DNA from: Oncomelania hupensis
Lineage: Eukaryota; Mollusca; Gastropoda; Littorinimorpha; Pomatiopsidae
Direction of reading: 5' to 3'
Length of the DNA stretch: 64,000 nt
Assembly: GCA_036898135.1 (NCBI GenBank)
Contig: CM072523.1
Location: 186,001 to 250,000 of the forward strand
This document shows, one piece after another, positions 10,263 through 21,306 of the stretch. Each line of letters opens with the position of its first letter. Within the stretch, counting starts at the first letter, position 1. The notes beneath the pieces are model-generated. The model saw nothing but the letters and a program-made list of their open reading frames with translations. It was not told the DNA's origin and searched no databases. The translations under genes were made by a program, and so were the position numbers.

Positions 10263-10998
10263 CAGTACTCCTCTTTTAACGTCACTACCGTTTAAGGTCA
10301 CAGGGCGGATAAGATCAATCAGGTTGTTGGTCCCGGCCAAACACCTTCTTTGTACCATTTAGAATTCCTCGCTTAGCGTCACCTCGCATAAGGGAAAACC
10401 TCGGATAACATCAACCCCGTTTTGGTTCCCAAATGGAGGAGACTACTGCTTAAGAGAAATTGATGTCACAGATGACATCATTTATGAGGTCACTTCCTGT
10501 TTTGAGATGGAATTCCATCCCAGAACACCTGACACATCCAGCCAGCATCCGCGTTATGCGACACTCTGCAATACACACGGGAACCACTTTGACAGAGTGC
10601 GACCCATGGGCGGTGTAGACAGGTGTAACTGTGATCTGCCATGTCCCCTCCTAGTGGGACGTATTGCCACAGTGGACCTTACCCTGAATTGACTTCATTC
10701 ACTAGCGATAAAGCATGTGCCGTGGCGTAAACAAAATGAACAATTCGTTAAACTTGTGTAAGGTTTTCTGCAAATACACCCAGCAACTGTCTTGGTGCAT
10801 ACTTTTTATTTTTTATTCTCATTTGCGTGCGTGCGCGTCAATGTGTTTGTGTGTGTGTGCGAGAGTGTGTGTATGTGTATGCATGCTTGCATCCGTTCGT
10901 TTGAATGTGTGCTTATGCATCATACACACGCACAAAAAATACATATACAGTAATGCATACATGCATACGCGCGCACCAACGTGCTCACATGTACACAC

Positions 10999-11046
<48 letters not shown>

Positions 11047-11188
11047 TCACAAGACAAAAAAATTTAGCACCTCGTATAAGATCAAGTTTTTTACTGGTAG
11101 TTGATCTTATCAGAGGACTGGGTGCCCCTCGGATAAGATCAAACAAAAATTTGGTCCCGTGGGGGGTCACCTTAAGCGAGGAGTACTG
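10263..11188. mobile_element. pogo/Tigger-like non-autonomous DNA transposon
   Basis: The left end reads CAGTACTCCTC and the right end, in reverse complement, also reads CAGTACTCCTC. Each end is bordered by the dinucleotide TA (10261-10262 and 11189-11190), the target of Tc1/mariner/pogo elements. Similarity between the two ends continues inward through the motif GGATAAGATCA, which recurs several times (about 10308, 11096 inverted and 11133). The 926-bp interior has no transposase frame, so the element must be mobilised in trans. A CA microsatellite lies inside. Pogo-like rather than mariner-like assignment comes from the form of the termini. Confidence 0.7.
10993..11044. repeat. (CA)n microsatellite
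   Basis: A near-perfect CA run inside the pogo-like element, preceded by a GT-rich stretch (about 10820-10910), so the two can pair as inverted repeats. Confidence 0.95.
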
Positions 11189-11214
11189 TACCTGACGGAA
11201 CCACTGTTGTTTAA

Positions 11215-12423
11215 CAGGGGCGGATCTTTCCATTGTTGAGGGGGTGTGCACAGCTAATGCGAAGTGACGTAGCCACAAGCGCGAGCCTGCGAAGCAGGCC
11301 AATGTACAAGAGGGGTCCGGGGGCATGCCCTCCCCACCCCCCACCCGGAAAAATGTGAAAATAATGGTTAAAATCTGTGCAATCTGGTGCATTTTGGGCT
11401 TTATTTTAAGGACTGAAAATAGTATTGTTTTGTGCTAAAAGTCCTCTTTTAGTCCCCCCCCACCCCTTCACACACACACACACACACGCACACAAACACC
11501 CCTCTGCAAACTCTGATGATAAAATTTACAATAGCAGAACATCTTGCATAAAGGCTTATACAAAGACAGATAAAGTTACTGCAAATAAAACAAGAAATAG
11601 CCCCTCACATCAGTTTTATTCAAAACTGACCTGATGCATGTACAAGTTTGGTCACAAAAAACAAACAAAAAAAAACAACACTGGAGCACTAAAGATTAGA
11701 GGTGCACACGCACTACAGATTATGGTCATAACGAGGTAAGTTTCTACTGAAATCAGTTCAGTGTCTTTCACAGAAAAGGTGCAGATAGTGCTTAGAAATA
11801 AAACTGGATTTTTTTGCCCAAAACAGCTAGGCCCTCCCAAAGACCCACGGAAGAAACTCAAGAAATATAAAAACCAACATACCTTCAAAAAAGCAGCTCT
11901 GCTTACACGATCCTTTGCCATCAGATGCTTTTAGAAGCCTTTTCCTTGGCAGTATTTTGAAAAAAAGGTGCAAATTAAACGGGATCTGAAGAGATCAGGT
12001 AGAAGAACTGCCAGCCAACGAGCTTTTTCCGGTGACGCTCCGGGTATAGACCATGTTTACACAATAGGTCCAATGGCGATCGAGATCGCACGCATAAATA
12101 AGCAATCAAAACCATTGAGAAAAAAAACAAAAACTTTTTGCACCAAGGGGGAAAAAAGAAAAATGAGCAGCAACTGTTTGTCTTCAACTTCCCTTCATGG
12201 ATAACAATTTTATATTGCAAGAAATACCTGTAGATCTAAATCTGATGAATAATAAAATAAAATAATTAATTTGGAGGTACATGAAACTGTGTGGTGAGTG
12301 AGAATTAGTAATTTTTTTCTCTTCTTTCTTCTCCTTTTCTCCCTCCTTTTCTTTTTTTTTTTTTTTTGACCGCCAGGTGGGTGTGCATGTGCACAAGTGG
12401 CACAAGAACAAGATCCGCCCCTG
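11215..12423. mobile_element. hAT-like non-autonomous DNA transposon
   Basis: Terminal inverted repeats CAGGGGCGGATCTT (11215 inward) and AAGATCCGCCCCTG (ending 12423) border 1209 bp with no transposase frame. The pentamer TTTAA lies directly outside both ends (11210-11214 and 12424-12428). Internal motifs GCGAGCCTGCGAAGC and GGGGTCCGGGGGCATGCCC are of a kind common in hAT-type non-autonomous elements. hAT elements usually duplicate 8 bp, and only 5 bp match here, so the superfamily is tentative. A T-rich run lies near the right end (12348-12367). Confidence 0.6.
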
Positions 12424-12591
12424 TTTAACCTATATGTATGCTTGCAGACCAGTGGCTGTACCAATGAATGTTTATAATATTATTCATTCTTTATGTGTAT
12501 AGTTAGCCACGATTTATATTTATGTATGTATAGGAAATTAGAGTGGAGATTCCAGTGGACCACCGACTTAGCAGAATGTTCGTCGCTTATA

Positions 12592-13237
12592 TGTTACGGA
12601 CGAGCAGGCAGGATATCGTGAGCCCAACTCAACAGAAGAGCAGACCCTAATCTACGATTCGAGTTGGCTGCCAAGACATCTACAGCATCGTGCGCAGATA
12701 GCCCCAAACGTCGTACCAAAAGTCAAAGACAACACGACGACCCAACGTGTACCAGAAGCTACCTCAACGCAGCACAATCACCCACGCATCCATTGATCAG
12801 TTAAGTGCCCAGGAAACAGTGCACTAAAACTGTAGCAAAAGGACCACAGTAGTCCACTCTTCATGAACGCTAGTAGCCAGTGCCCTATGAAGAAAACATA
12901 GCTGCCTAGACTATCAGCGAGCGAACCATTCGCATTGACAATTGAACTTTTAAGTTAGATTCGTACTTCGAAGATCGTGTATAGAGCAGAAGAAATAAAT
13001 GTGTGATTTTGACTGTTATCAAGTGGCTGGACTACATATGATTCATAGCCGTGTGAAAGCTAGTGTGACAGTGATCTTTTACCATTTTTCTATCCAGCCT
13101 TAACACAGACCGAGCTAAACAAATAAATGTATTAAAGTAATTCACCGGGTGACTTACTAGCGGTTCCCATAGAATAGACGTGAGGGTTACAGCATTCCAT
13201 TGTGCAGAGCCCAGCAACAAATAAACCCCACGTTACA
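12592..13237 (+). repeat. possible LTR-like sequence
   Basis: The segment begins TGTTACGG and ends CGTTACA, with AATAAA-type signals near 12994, 13124 and 13219. The end sequences and polyadenylation signals would suit a solo LTR, but no target duplication or internal region was found. Positions 12429-12591 show nothing recognisable. Confidence 0.25.
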
Positions 13238-14070
13238 GACACCAATTAATTCTATTCATGCAAATAACGTAATACTATTACTACAATTGCAGTTTCAATT
13301 GGTTATTCAAATATTAAAGTGATCACCATGTTCGTCACCTCCCCACTCCATCCTTCACACTGATATCAACATTATTTATTATTAATTGTATTACATAACA
13401 AATACAATATCATCATTTAATAATACTATTACATTTATAATACAATTCCAATGATAAACAATATATACCTGCAGACACAGCTGCCAGAAGTCAAGGACAA
13501 CAAATCCTTAATATAGTCAAAAAAAGAGTTAACTTATTTTTTAATGTACATTAGTGAACTGTCATGTGACCAGCTCAACGAATCAGAATTTAGCTCTCAT
13601 AAAAAAATTATACAAATATCTTCTCATAAGAAACAGACTAACAATAATATAAAGTCATCGGACCAAAGTACTATAAACCGGTCCGTGACACAATATTTCA
13701 CACAATAACCTGAATATTGCATATATAGGTAAATAATTCCTTATTTAGCAGCAATGAAGCAATGACTTATTTAACTATATTATTATGATTTATTTATCTA
13801 AACGTAAATTGTTTAGGTAAATAATAAGTTATTTACAGACAAAATATATTCTTTAGAGATATCATACATTGTAAACAAATGATTATTTAGAAAATATTCT
13901 TCTACATAAAGATTATTAGCTGAAAGTAGTAACAATAAATATTTTACAAAGGGAATTCCATAGCAATCAATAGTGTCCACATTATTCTATTCTGACAACA
14001 TTGCCCGATTTCTTAAAGGTGAAAATTACTATTTATCCCTGTCTCTGAACCTAAACACCATCGTTGCTGC
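13238..14070. other. AT-rich stretch without recognisable features
   Basis: No open frame with a recognisable product, no tandem array and no transposon ends were seen. Confidence 0.6.
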
Positions 14071-14078
14071 TACTAGTG

Positions 14079-14102
14079 ATGATGATGATTATTGATGATT
14101 AT

Positions 14103-14139
<37 letters not shown>

Positions 14140-14460
14140 TGATGGATGATTGATGATGATGAGATGGTATTGATGATGATAAGAATGATGATGATGATGA
14201 TGATGATAATGATGGTAATGATGATGATGATAAGAATGATGATAAGAATGATGATGATGTTGATGACGATGATAATTCCGATGATGATGATGAGGAGGAG
14301 GAGGAGGAAGAGGAACAGGAGGAGGATAATGATGATGCTGATGGTGAGAAAGAGAGACGTAGACCTAAGAGAAGAGACAGAGAGACAGAAAGAGAGAAAG
14401 ACAGAGAGAGAGAAAGGGAGAAAGAGAGACAGAGACAGAGACAGGGAGATAAGATAAGAG
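14079..14460. repeat. (GAT)n microsatellite and GA-rich tract
   Basis: GAT/ATG trinucleotide repeats with interruptions (14079-14300) grade into GAG and GAGA-rich sequence (14290-14460). The frames through it on both strands are repeat artefacts. Confidence 0.92.
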
Positions 14461-15640
14461 AGCTTCATTATCTCTTTCAAAAAATTACCTTGTGACGTCA
14501 ATGCATAGGCCTCAATATATCACAATAGCAGTGAAAACAACTTCCAGTAAGAATAAAACTCTTCAGCCGTTACAAAGACAACTGTACATAAAACTACTTG
14601 CTGGCTCTCGGGTATAAACACACGAATCAGTAACTTACATACACATTCATGTAAAAGTGTACAAGTATCATCCATACACATAAACACACACACACACACA
14701 CACGCACACAAAGACAAAGAGAGTGTGTGTGTTTGATGAAAACAATCTTAAGATGTGTCGTTGTTTTATCGTATTCTTTATTGTATTACAAGCAACATTC
14801 ATTATTACTGAGCCAGCAGTCTCACAGTAATCACAACATTGCAGAGTATGTCATACACGACACCTCTATCAGTCATCTCAAATCTGCCCTCTTAACATAT
14901 ATAAATAAATATTTTACGTTAATATTAGTTATATTAGTTATACTCAGACCACCACATAAGAGACGTCCAATTACTTTAAAAACAGGTTGTCATGTCCAGG
15001 GGCAAGTGGAGCACAGTGTATAGGGTCCTGTGCCAGCGCGCACGCACGCACACTCACACACATACACACACGCACGCACACAACACACACACAACACACA
15101 CACACACACTCTCTCTCTCTCTCGATCTTGCATTCACAGCAATGTCAATGCCTACATGTAAACACTGTGACAGATTTGTAATTTTCAGCCATTCTTCTAA
15201 TAATGGATGTGAGGGTAGGAGAGGGGGTGGGGTAGGTGGGAGGAGGGTTCCAAATGTAGAGGAGTTTGGGAGAAGCGAAGAGGGGGAGGAGGGGGGTGTC
15301 GAGACTATGCAGTACTGTAAAGTTAATTTAAGATTATATTAATCGCATATTTGTAATACATTTCCAGCAATTGTGAAATAACCAACATAGTCAAACCCTA
15401 TACTATCGTAGGAGTTCACAGTTTCTGCCACTGTTGATACGAACTGCGGAATCATCCCCTTCTTCCCCCCCCCCATCCTCCTCCTCCTTCTTGTTCTTCT
15501 TCTTGCTCTTCTTCGATGTGAAGCAAATAGCGGTTCTATACAGTAGTCCAAGACAACAGCAGTTTAACACGCCGTGTGCTTTAGTTCCAGACTTCTTGTA
15601 ATCTCCGTCTGTGCATTATCATGCAGGACACAGCGCGCAA
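14461..15640. other. non-coding stretch with short CA and CT microsatellites
   Basis: CA runs lie at 14685-14708 and 15041-15110, followed by a CT run (15109-15123). G-rich and pyrimidine-rich patches lie at 15205-15300 and 15455-15510. No gene was recognised. Confidence 0.6.
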
Positions 15641-15654
15641 TGTAGATGAGTGTG

Positions 15655-15927
15655 ATAAATGCCGAAGCGGTATGCTAAGTATAGAGAGGGACATGCTGTA
15701 TGTTAAGGCATACGTAATAGAGCGAGGCATAACACACAAGTATGGACAAAGGGATGCTGTATAATATAGAACGAGGCATGATGTAGGCTAAGGCATTATT
15801 ATAGAGCTAGGCATGATGTAGACTAAGGCATAAGTATAGAGAGAGGCATGCTGTATACTAAGTTATAAGCTCACAGAGAGGCATGCTGTATACTAAGTCA
15901 TAAGCACACAGAGAGGCATGCTGTATA
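15655..15927 (+). repeat. 35-bp satellite 1, left part (degenerate edge)
   Basis: Diverged copies of the unit (core GGCATGCTGTATACTAAG) become regular toward 15845-15927. The array is cut at 15927 by the hAT-like element and resumes at 17398. Array edges are often the most diverged part, as seen here. Confidence 0.9.
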
Positions 15928-16162
15928 CAGACCTGCCTACCTACAATTCTTTAAATCAGTAGCAAAAGGTCCAGTTTTCAGTAGCAAAGCCAGGTTTTCA
16001 GTAGCATGCACAACCGTCGATGTAGGACGCCACGACAAGTTAATTGTGTACTTAAAATATATATTTTAACATTAAAAACTTTTTGAGAAAGCACAAAATC
16101 AGTCTCTACCTGCCTCAGCACACATAACAAGAAATACAATATTTGGTGTCGGGGTTTACTGT

Positions 16163-16470
16163 TTACTTTCGCAGAGAGTCATTATAACAGCTCTTGAGTT
16201 TAACAAGGTCTTCTTTGGTCAGATGCCTGTTTAAACTGCCACCTGGCTGACTCTTCTCCACCATCAGAGCCTCCATAGTGTCCTCTCCCAAGCTTGCTCT
16301 TTGGTCAGTTCTGTTCTTCCTCACACATGAGAAAACTCTTTCGCAGTGAGCGCTTGAGTGTGGAATTGTGTTTTTTTATATCAGTTTATAGTCCCCTCTC
16401 TTCCCGGTAAGGATTTTCAGAGAGGAGACTCATAGTGGAATTGTGAGGATGGACACCACGTTTTAACAAA
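16163..16470 (-). pseudogene. hAT transposase C-terminal (dimerisation) fragment
   Basis: On the minus strand, after removing the 64-bp insert, the frame reads VSILTIPHSS, then AHCERVFSCVRKNRTDQRAS and LGEDTMEALMVEK, and closes at TAA 16165-16163 after NDSLRK. The core ERVFS-(x)n-R-(x)n-E pattern is the hAT-family C-terminal dimerisation motif found in transposases and in domesticated zinc-finger/hAT proteins. A stop lies shortly upstream of VSIL, so only about 75 codons survive. It sits within terminal repeats that suit a hAT element, supporting its origin as that element's own transposase. Confidence 0.7.
16371..16434. mobile_element. 64-bp foldback insertion with 11-bp target duplication
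   Basis: GTGGAATTGTG occurs on both sides (16360-16370 and 16435-16445). The 64 bases between them interrupt the hAT transposase fragment, and removing them with one repeat restores its frame. The insert starts with seven T and carries the stem AGTCCCCTCTCT / AGAGAGGAGACT around a loop. Fifty-two of its bases match 1328-1379 with a single difference. It may be a tiny retroposed or foldback element. Confidence 0.75.
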
Positions 16471-16607
16471 TGGAAATAGAAACGGAGCCGTCTGATTGGT
16501 CACGCCCTGGCTGCATCGTGTACGATGGACTTTAGAAATAGCGGAAGTTCAACTTTCTACGCGCACAATTGGCTTGAGACAATCCCCAAACTATTAAAAA
16601 AAATTAA

Positions 16608-17273
16608 CCCTTTAGTTTACTGGTCACACGTTTGTCTATTTTTTAGCTCTAGGCAAGAAGTCTTATAACTTTAGAGATATTTCGGAGTACGTTAGTAAAA
16701 GCACCACATCATAGATATTAGTGCATAGATTTTAATGAAATAAAATGCAAAATGAACAGAAATAAATTATCTTTTGATTATATACCTTTTTATTCTTCTC
16801 TTGTTATGTCTTGTTTTTTTATTACTCCATGTGTTTACAAAAATTGAAAAAAAAAGTTTTAAAAAGTCCAAACAAGCCTCCTTTTCTTCACTTTCCTGCC
16901 CATCTGAATCGGATGCATGCATGCTACTGACACTAATGTCAATACCGATCTCTTCCTCCGACTTAAAGTCTATTTCTCTCACTTCAATGTCTAATAAATA
17001 GAAGCCTGTAAACTCTCCTTCATCAGTCGAAGAATCCAAACCATCCATTCTAGACACTTGCAAACAAAAAATTGAAAAAAAAAAAAACACACGAACGCAT
17101 CAAAGAGAAAACTTGTGGAAATGCAGTCGATTGTTTTCACGACAGAATAAACCAGAAGTCAATTGCCGGAAGTCTCGCAATCTTTCAAACAACGCGAGAA
17201 TATAAAAGTGGTTGATACGGACGCTTTTGGGCGTTTTGCCTGTTTAGATCTTCGGCAAAGCCCGGTAAAGGGT
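16608..17273. mobile_element. piggyBac-like element nested in the hAT-like element
   Basis: TTAA lies at both edges (16604-16607 and 17274-17277). The ends read CCCTTTA at the left and, in reverse complement, ACCCTTTA at the right, close to the CCC start and TTAA target specificity of piggyBac transposons. The length is 666 bp. An acidic reading frame lies inside on the minus strand. The terminal repeats match for only about seven bases, so the assignment is moderate. Confidence 0.5.
16767..17048 (-). CDS. acidic ORF, possible piggyBac N-terminal remnant
   Basis: From ATG 17048 the frame gives MDGLDSSTDEGEFTGFYLLD, then a run rich in Glu, Asp and Ser (SEEEIGIDISVSS, SDSDGQESEEKE), then a basic tail (NKKTRHNKRRIKRY), 93 codons in all. 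An acidic Ser-rich N-terminus with an EFTGF-like motif would suit the N-terminal region of piggyBac-derived transposases, and the TTAA-bordered element around it agrees. The DDD catalytic domain is absent. It may not be expressed. Confidence 0.35.
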   Translation of the reverse strand: MDGLDSSTDEGEFTGFYLLDIEVREIDFKSEEEIGIDISVSSMHASDSDGQESEEKEACLDFLKLFFSIFVNTWSNKKTRHNKRRIKRYIIKR

Positions 17274-17397
17274 TTAAAAAAATATTAAAAAAAGTCGGAT
17301 TTTTTTTCCCGTAGCAATTTTATTTTTGCCGTAGCATCGTAGCAGACCTTTATTTTTCGTAGCTGCTACGGCAAAATCGTAGCAGTAGGCAGGTCTG

Positions 17398-18078
17398 TGT
17401 ATACTAAGTCATAAGCACACAGAGAGGCATGCTGTATACTAAGTCATAAGCACACAGAGAGGCATGTTGTATACTAAGTCATAAGCACACAGAGAGGCAT
17501 GCTGTATACTAAGTCATAAGCACACAGAGAGGCATGTTGTATACTAAGTCATAAGCACACAGAGAAGCATGTTGTATACTAAGTCATAAGCACACAGAGA
17601 GGCATGCTGTATACTAAGTCATAAGCCCACAGAAAGGCATGCTGTATACTAAGTCATAAGCACACAGAGAAGCATGTTGTATACTAAGTCATAAGCACAC
17701 AGAGAGGCATACTGTATACTAAGTCATAAGCACACAGAGAGGCATGCTGTATACTAAGTCATAAGCACACAGAGAGGCATGCTGTATACTAAGTCATAAG
17801 CCCACAGAAAGGCATGCTGTATACTAAGTCATAAGCACACAGAGAAGCATGTTGTATACTAAGTCATAAGCACACAGAGAGGCATACTGTATACTAAGTC
17901 ATAAGCACACAGAGAGGCATGCTGTATACTAAGTCATAAGCACACAGAGAAGCATGTTGTATACTAAGTCATAAGCACACAGAGAGGCATACTGTATACT
18001 AAGTCATAAGCACACAGAGAGGCATGCTGTATACTAAGTCATAAGCACACAGAGAGGCATGCTGTATACGAAGTTATA
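17398..18078 (+). repeat. 35-bp satellite 1, right part (about 19 copies)
   Basis: The unit is 35 bp, containing CATAAGCACACAGAGAGG and CATGCTGTATACTAAGT in tandem. Single-base variants (GAAGCATG/GAGGCATG, CCCACAGAAAGG, GCATACTG) recur in the same order several times, which indicates amplification of multi-unit blocks. Confidence 0.97.
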
Positions 18079-18159
18079 AGTATAGAGACAGCGACTTTTG
18101 CTTTGAAAAATATCTGACATGTTTATGTGATAAAATGCAAGGAGTTCTAGTAAAAATTT

Positions 18160-18520
18160 AGGTTAGTTAGTTAGTTATTTATTGTTTATAGGGTCCAGCG
18201 GACTGCAAAGAGCAGAATCAGGACCACAAAATCAAGACCATAACTTCGTTGAAAGAGGACTCACCCTGATCCATATAAAAGATGTGCTGAAACAACTCAC
18301 TATTTTGATATGATGATGATCATTATTGTTGTCAAGGTGTCGACGTGGTGATTCGTCCTTGACGCTAACGAAATAGAACGTTAAGCTTCGTCATTCTTTC
18401 CTTCCTTCTAACGGTAACACTGAAGGCACTCCACCAGCCGGCCACTTTACAATAAAGGCATCCCATGCAAGGGACGCTGAGGCTTTACTGTTATATATCG
18501 AACCCCCGTTTACAACAACA
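18160..18520 (-). repeat. SINE-like interspersed repeat, copy 1
   Basis: Read on the minus strand it starts CGGGGGTTCGATATATA, includes GCCTTTATTGTAAAGTGG and CTGGTGGAGTGCC, and ends GTCCGCTGGACCCTATAAAC followed by an ACTA-type tandem tail. Similar copies lie at 38941-39118, 42390-42608 and 59080-59160. This copy has about 120 extra bases (about 18303-18415) absent from the others. GGTTCGA could be a pol III B box, so a SINE is likely; a LINE 3' end is the alternative. Confidence 0.65.
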
Positions 18521-18724
18521 AAATAGAATTTAAACAATATAAAATATTAACGAAACACATACATTTAAAATGCCTACATTGCTAAATAATAATATTATAA
18601 AAATCACTAGTGATCATTTAGAAGAAAGCGTTCAATATCCCCAAGCTGACCCAACCGGCTCCATACACAAATGAGGAATTGTGAGAGTTTTCAAGACAAA
18701 AAAATAGGTGACACTGGTCTAGCG
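18521..18724. other. AT-rich spacer between satellites
   Basis: No recognisable feature. Confidence 0.6.
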
Positions 18725-19735
18725 AAGAAGATATATCATAAGTATAGAGATAGCGAAGCTGGAGGCTACAGCATAAGTATAGAGATAGCAAAGCTGGAGG
18801 CTACAGCATAAATATAGAGATAGGGAAGCTGGAAGCGACAGCATAAATATAGAGATAGGGAAGCTGGAAGCGACAGCATAAATATAGAGATAGGGAAGCT
18901 GGAGGCTACAGCATAAGTATAGAGATAGGGAAGCTGGAAGCGACAGCATAAGTATAGAGATAGCGAAGCTGGAGGCTACAGCATAACTATAGAGATAGCG
19001 AAGCTGGAGGCTACAGCATAAGTATAGAGATAGGGAAGCTGGAGGATACAGCATAAGTATAGAGATAGGGAAGCTGGAGGCTACAGCATAAGTATAGAGA
19101 TAGGGAAGCTGGAAGCGACAGCATAAGTATAGAGATAGCGAAGCTGGAGGCTACAGCATAACTATAGAGCGAAAGAGCGATGCTAGAGGCTACAGCATAA
19201 CTATAGAGATAGCGAAGCTGGAGGCTACAGCATAACTATAGAGATAGGGAAGCTGGAGGCTACAGCATAACTATAGAGATAGCGAAGCTGGAGGCTACAG
19301 CATAACTATAGAGATAGGGAAGCTGGAAGCGACAGCATAAATATAGAGATAGCGAAGCTGGAGGCTACAGCATAACTATAGAGATAGGGAAGCTGGAAGC
19401 GACAGCATAAATATAGAGATAGCGAAGCTGGAGGCTACAGCATAAGTATAGAGATAGCGAAGCTGGAGGCTACAGCATAACTATAGAGATAGCGAAGCTG
19501 GAGGCTACAGCATAACTATAGAGCGAAAGAGCGATGCTAGAGGCTACAGTATAACTATAGAGAGAGCGAGGCTGGAGGCTACAGTATAAGTATAGAGAGA
19601 GCGATGCTGGAGGCTACAGCATAACTATAGAGAGCGCGAGGCTGGAGGCTACAGTATAAGTATAGAGAGAGCGATGCTGGAGGCTACAGCATAACTATAG
19701 AGAGAGCGACGCTGGAGGCTACAGCATAAGTATAG
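18725..19735 (+). repeat. 35-bp satellite 2 (about 29 copies)
   Basis: The 35-bp unit holds CATAAGTATAGAGATAGCGA and AGCTGGAGGCTACAG. Subtypes differ at AGCG/AGGG and GGCTACAG/AGCGACAG. Toward 19520-19735 the units drift toward satellite 3 (for example GAGCGATGCTAGAGGCTAC). Confidence 0.97.
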
Positions 19736-21085
19736 AGATATAGATAGCGGTGCTAGAGCCTACTGCATAAGTATAGATGATAGCGGTGCTAGAGCCTACT
19801 GCATAAGTATATAGATAGCGGTGCTAGAGCCTACTGCATAAGTATATAGAGAGCGGTGCTAGAGCCTACTGCATAAGTATATAGATAGCGGTGCTAGAGC
19901 CTACTGCATAAGTATATAGAGAGCGGTGCTAGAGCCTACTGCATAAGTATATAGAGAGCGGTGCTAGAGCCTACTGCATAAGTATATAGATAGCGGTGCT
20001 AGAGCCTACTGCATAAGTATATAGATAGCGGTGCTAGAGCCTACTGCATAAGTATATAGAGAGCGGTGCTAGAGCCTACTGCATAAGTATATAGATAGCG
20101 GTGCTAGAGCCTACTGCATAAGTATATGGAGAGCGGTGCTAGAGCCTACTGCATAAGTATATAGAGAGCGGTGCTAGAGCCTACTGCATAAGTATATAGA
20201 TAGCGGTGCTAGAGCCTACTGCATAAGTATATAGAGAGCGGTGCTAGAGCCTACTGCATAAGTATATAGAGAGCGGTGCTAGAGCCTACTGCATAAGTAT
20301 ATGGAGAGCGGTGCTAGAGCCTACTGCATAAGTATATGGAGAGCGGTGCTAGAGCCTACTGCATAAGTATATAGATGAGCGGTGCTAGAGCCTACTGCAT
20401 AAGTATATAGATGATAGCGGTGCTAGAGCCTACTGCATAAGTATATAGATGATAGCGGTGCTAGAGCCTACTGCATAAGTATATAGATAGCGGTGCTAGA
20501 GCCTACTGCATAAGTATATAGAGAGCGGTGCTAGAGCCTACTGCATAAGTATAGATGATAGCGGTGCTAGAGCCTATTGCATAAGTATAGATAGATAGCG
20601 GTGCTAGAGCCTACTGCATAAGTATAGATGAGCGGTGCTAGAGCCTACTGCATAAGTATAGATGAGCGGTGCTAGAGCCTACTGCATAAGTATATAGAGA
20701 GCGGTGCTAGAGCCTACTGCATAAGTATATAGAGAGCGGTGCTAGAGCCTACTGCATAAGTATATAGAGAGCGGTGCTAGAGCCTACTGCATAAGTATAT
20801 AGATAGCGGTGCTAGAGCCTACTGCATAAGTATATAGAGAGCGGTGCTAGAGCCTACTGCATAAGTATAGAGAGAGCGGTGCTAGAGCCTACTGCATAAG
20901 TATATAGAGAGCGGTGCTAGAGCCTACTGCATAAGTATATAGAGAGCGGTGCTAGAGCCTACTTTATAAGTACAGAGATAGCGGTGCTAGAGCCTACTGC
21001 ATAAGTACAGAGATAGCGGTGCTAGAGCCTACTTTATAAGTACAGAGATAGCGGTGCTAGAGCCTACTTTATAAGTATATAGATA
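19736..21085 (+). repeat. 35-bp satellite 3, first copy of the array (about 38 units)
   Basis: The 35-bp unit holds GCATAAGTATATAGATAGCG and GTGCTAGAGCCTACT. Variants alternate between ATAGATAGCGG, AGAGAGCGG and GGAGAGCGG. The order of fifteen consecutive variants from 19849 is repeated exactly from 26750. The last units (TTTATAAGTACAGAG) form a diverged right edge. Confidence 0.97.
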
Positions 21086-21306
21086 GCCATGCTCTGGGCT
21101 ACGGCATCTCTCACGCTCAGACACGGGCGCTGGGGATGAGCCTATAGCTTGCAGCTCTGTCAGAAATTGCGAAGACTAGCAGCGTCAGTGATGGAAATAG
21201 GAAGGATAGAAAAACAGGACGCTGCAGTGATGGACATAGGAAGGATAGAGGAACAGGACGCTGCAGTGATGGGGGTGAGGGTTGGGAAAGGGGGTAAAGT
21301 GCGTCC

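Larger units (their letters stand above)
15928..17397. mobile_element. hAT-like element inserted in satellite 1
   Basis: The ends are CAGACCTGCCTAC (15928 inward) and its inverted form GTAGGCAGGTCTG (ending 17397). TGTATA lies on both sides (15922-15927 and 17398-17403) and belongs to the satellite unit, which marks a real insertion event. Both ends carry clustered GTAGCA motifs. The interior holds the C-terminus of a hAT transposase on the minus strand (16163-16470), plus two secondary insertions (16371-16434 and 16608-17273). The 6-bp duplication is shorter than the 8 bp usual for hAT. The copy cannot make a full transposase. Confidence 0.75.

Noticed and set aside
12184..12464. Lys/Glu-rich minus-strand frames near the right end of the hAT-like element
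   Set aside because: They translate a T/C-rich homopolymer stretch and have no family features.
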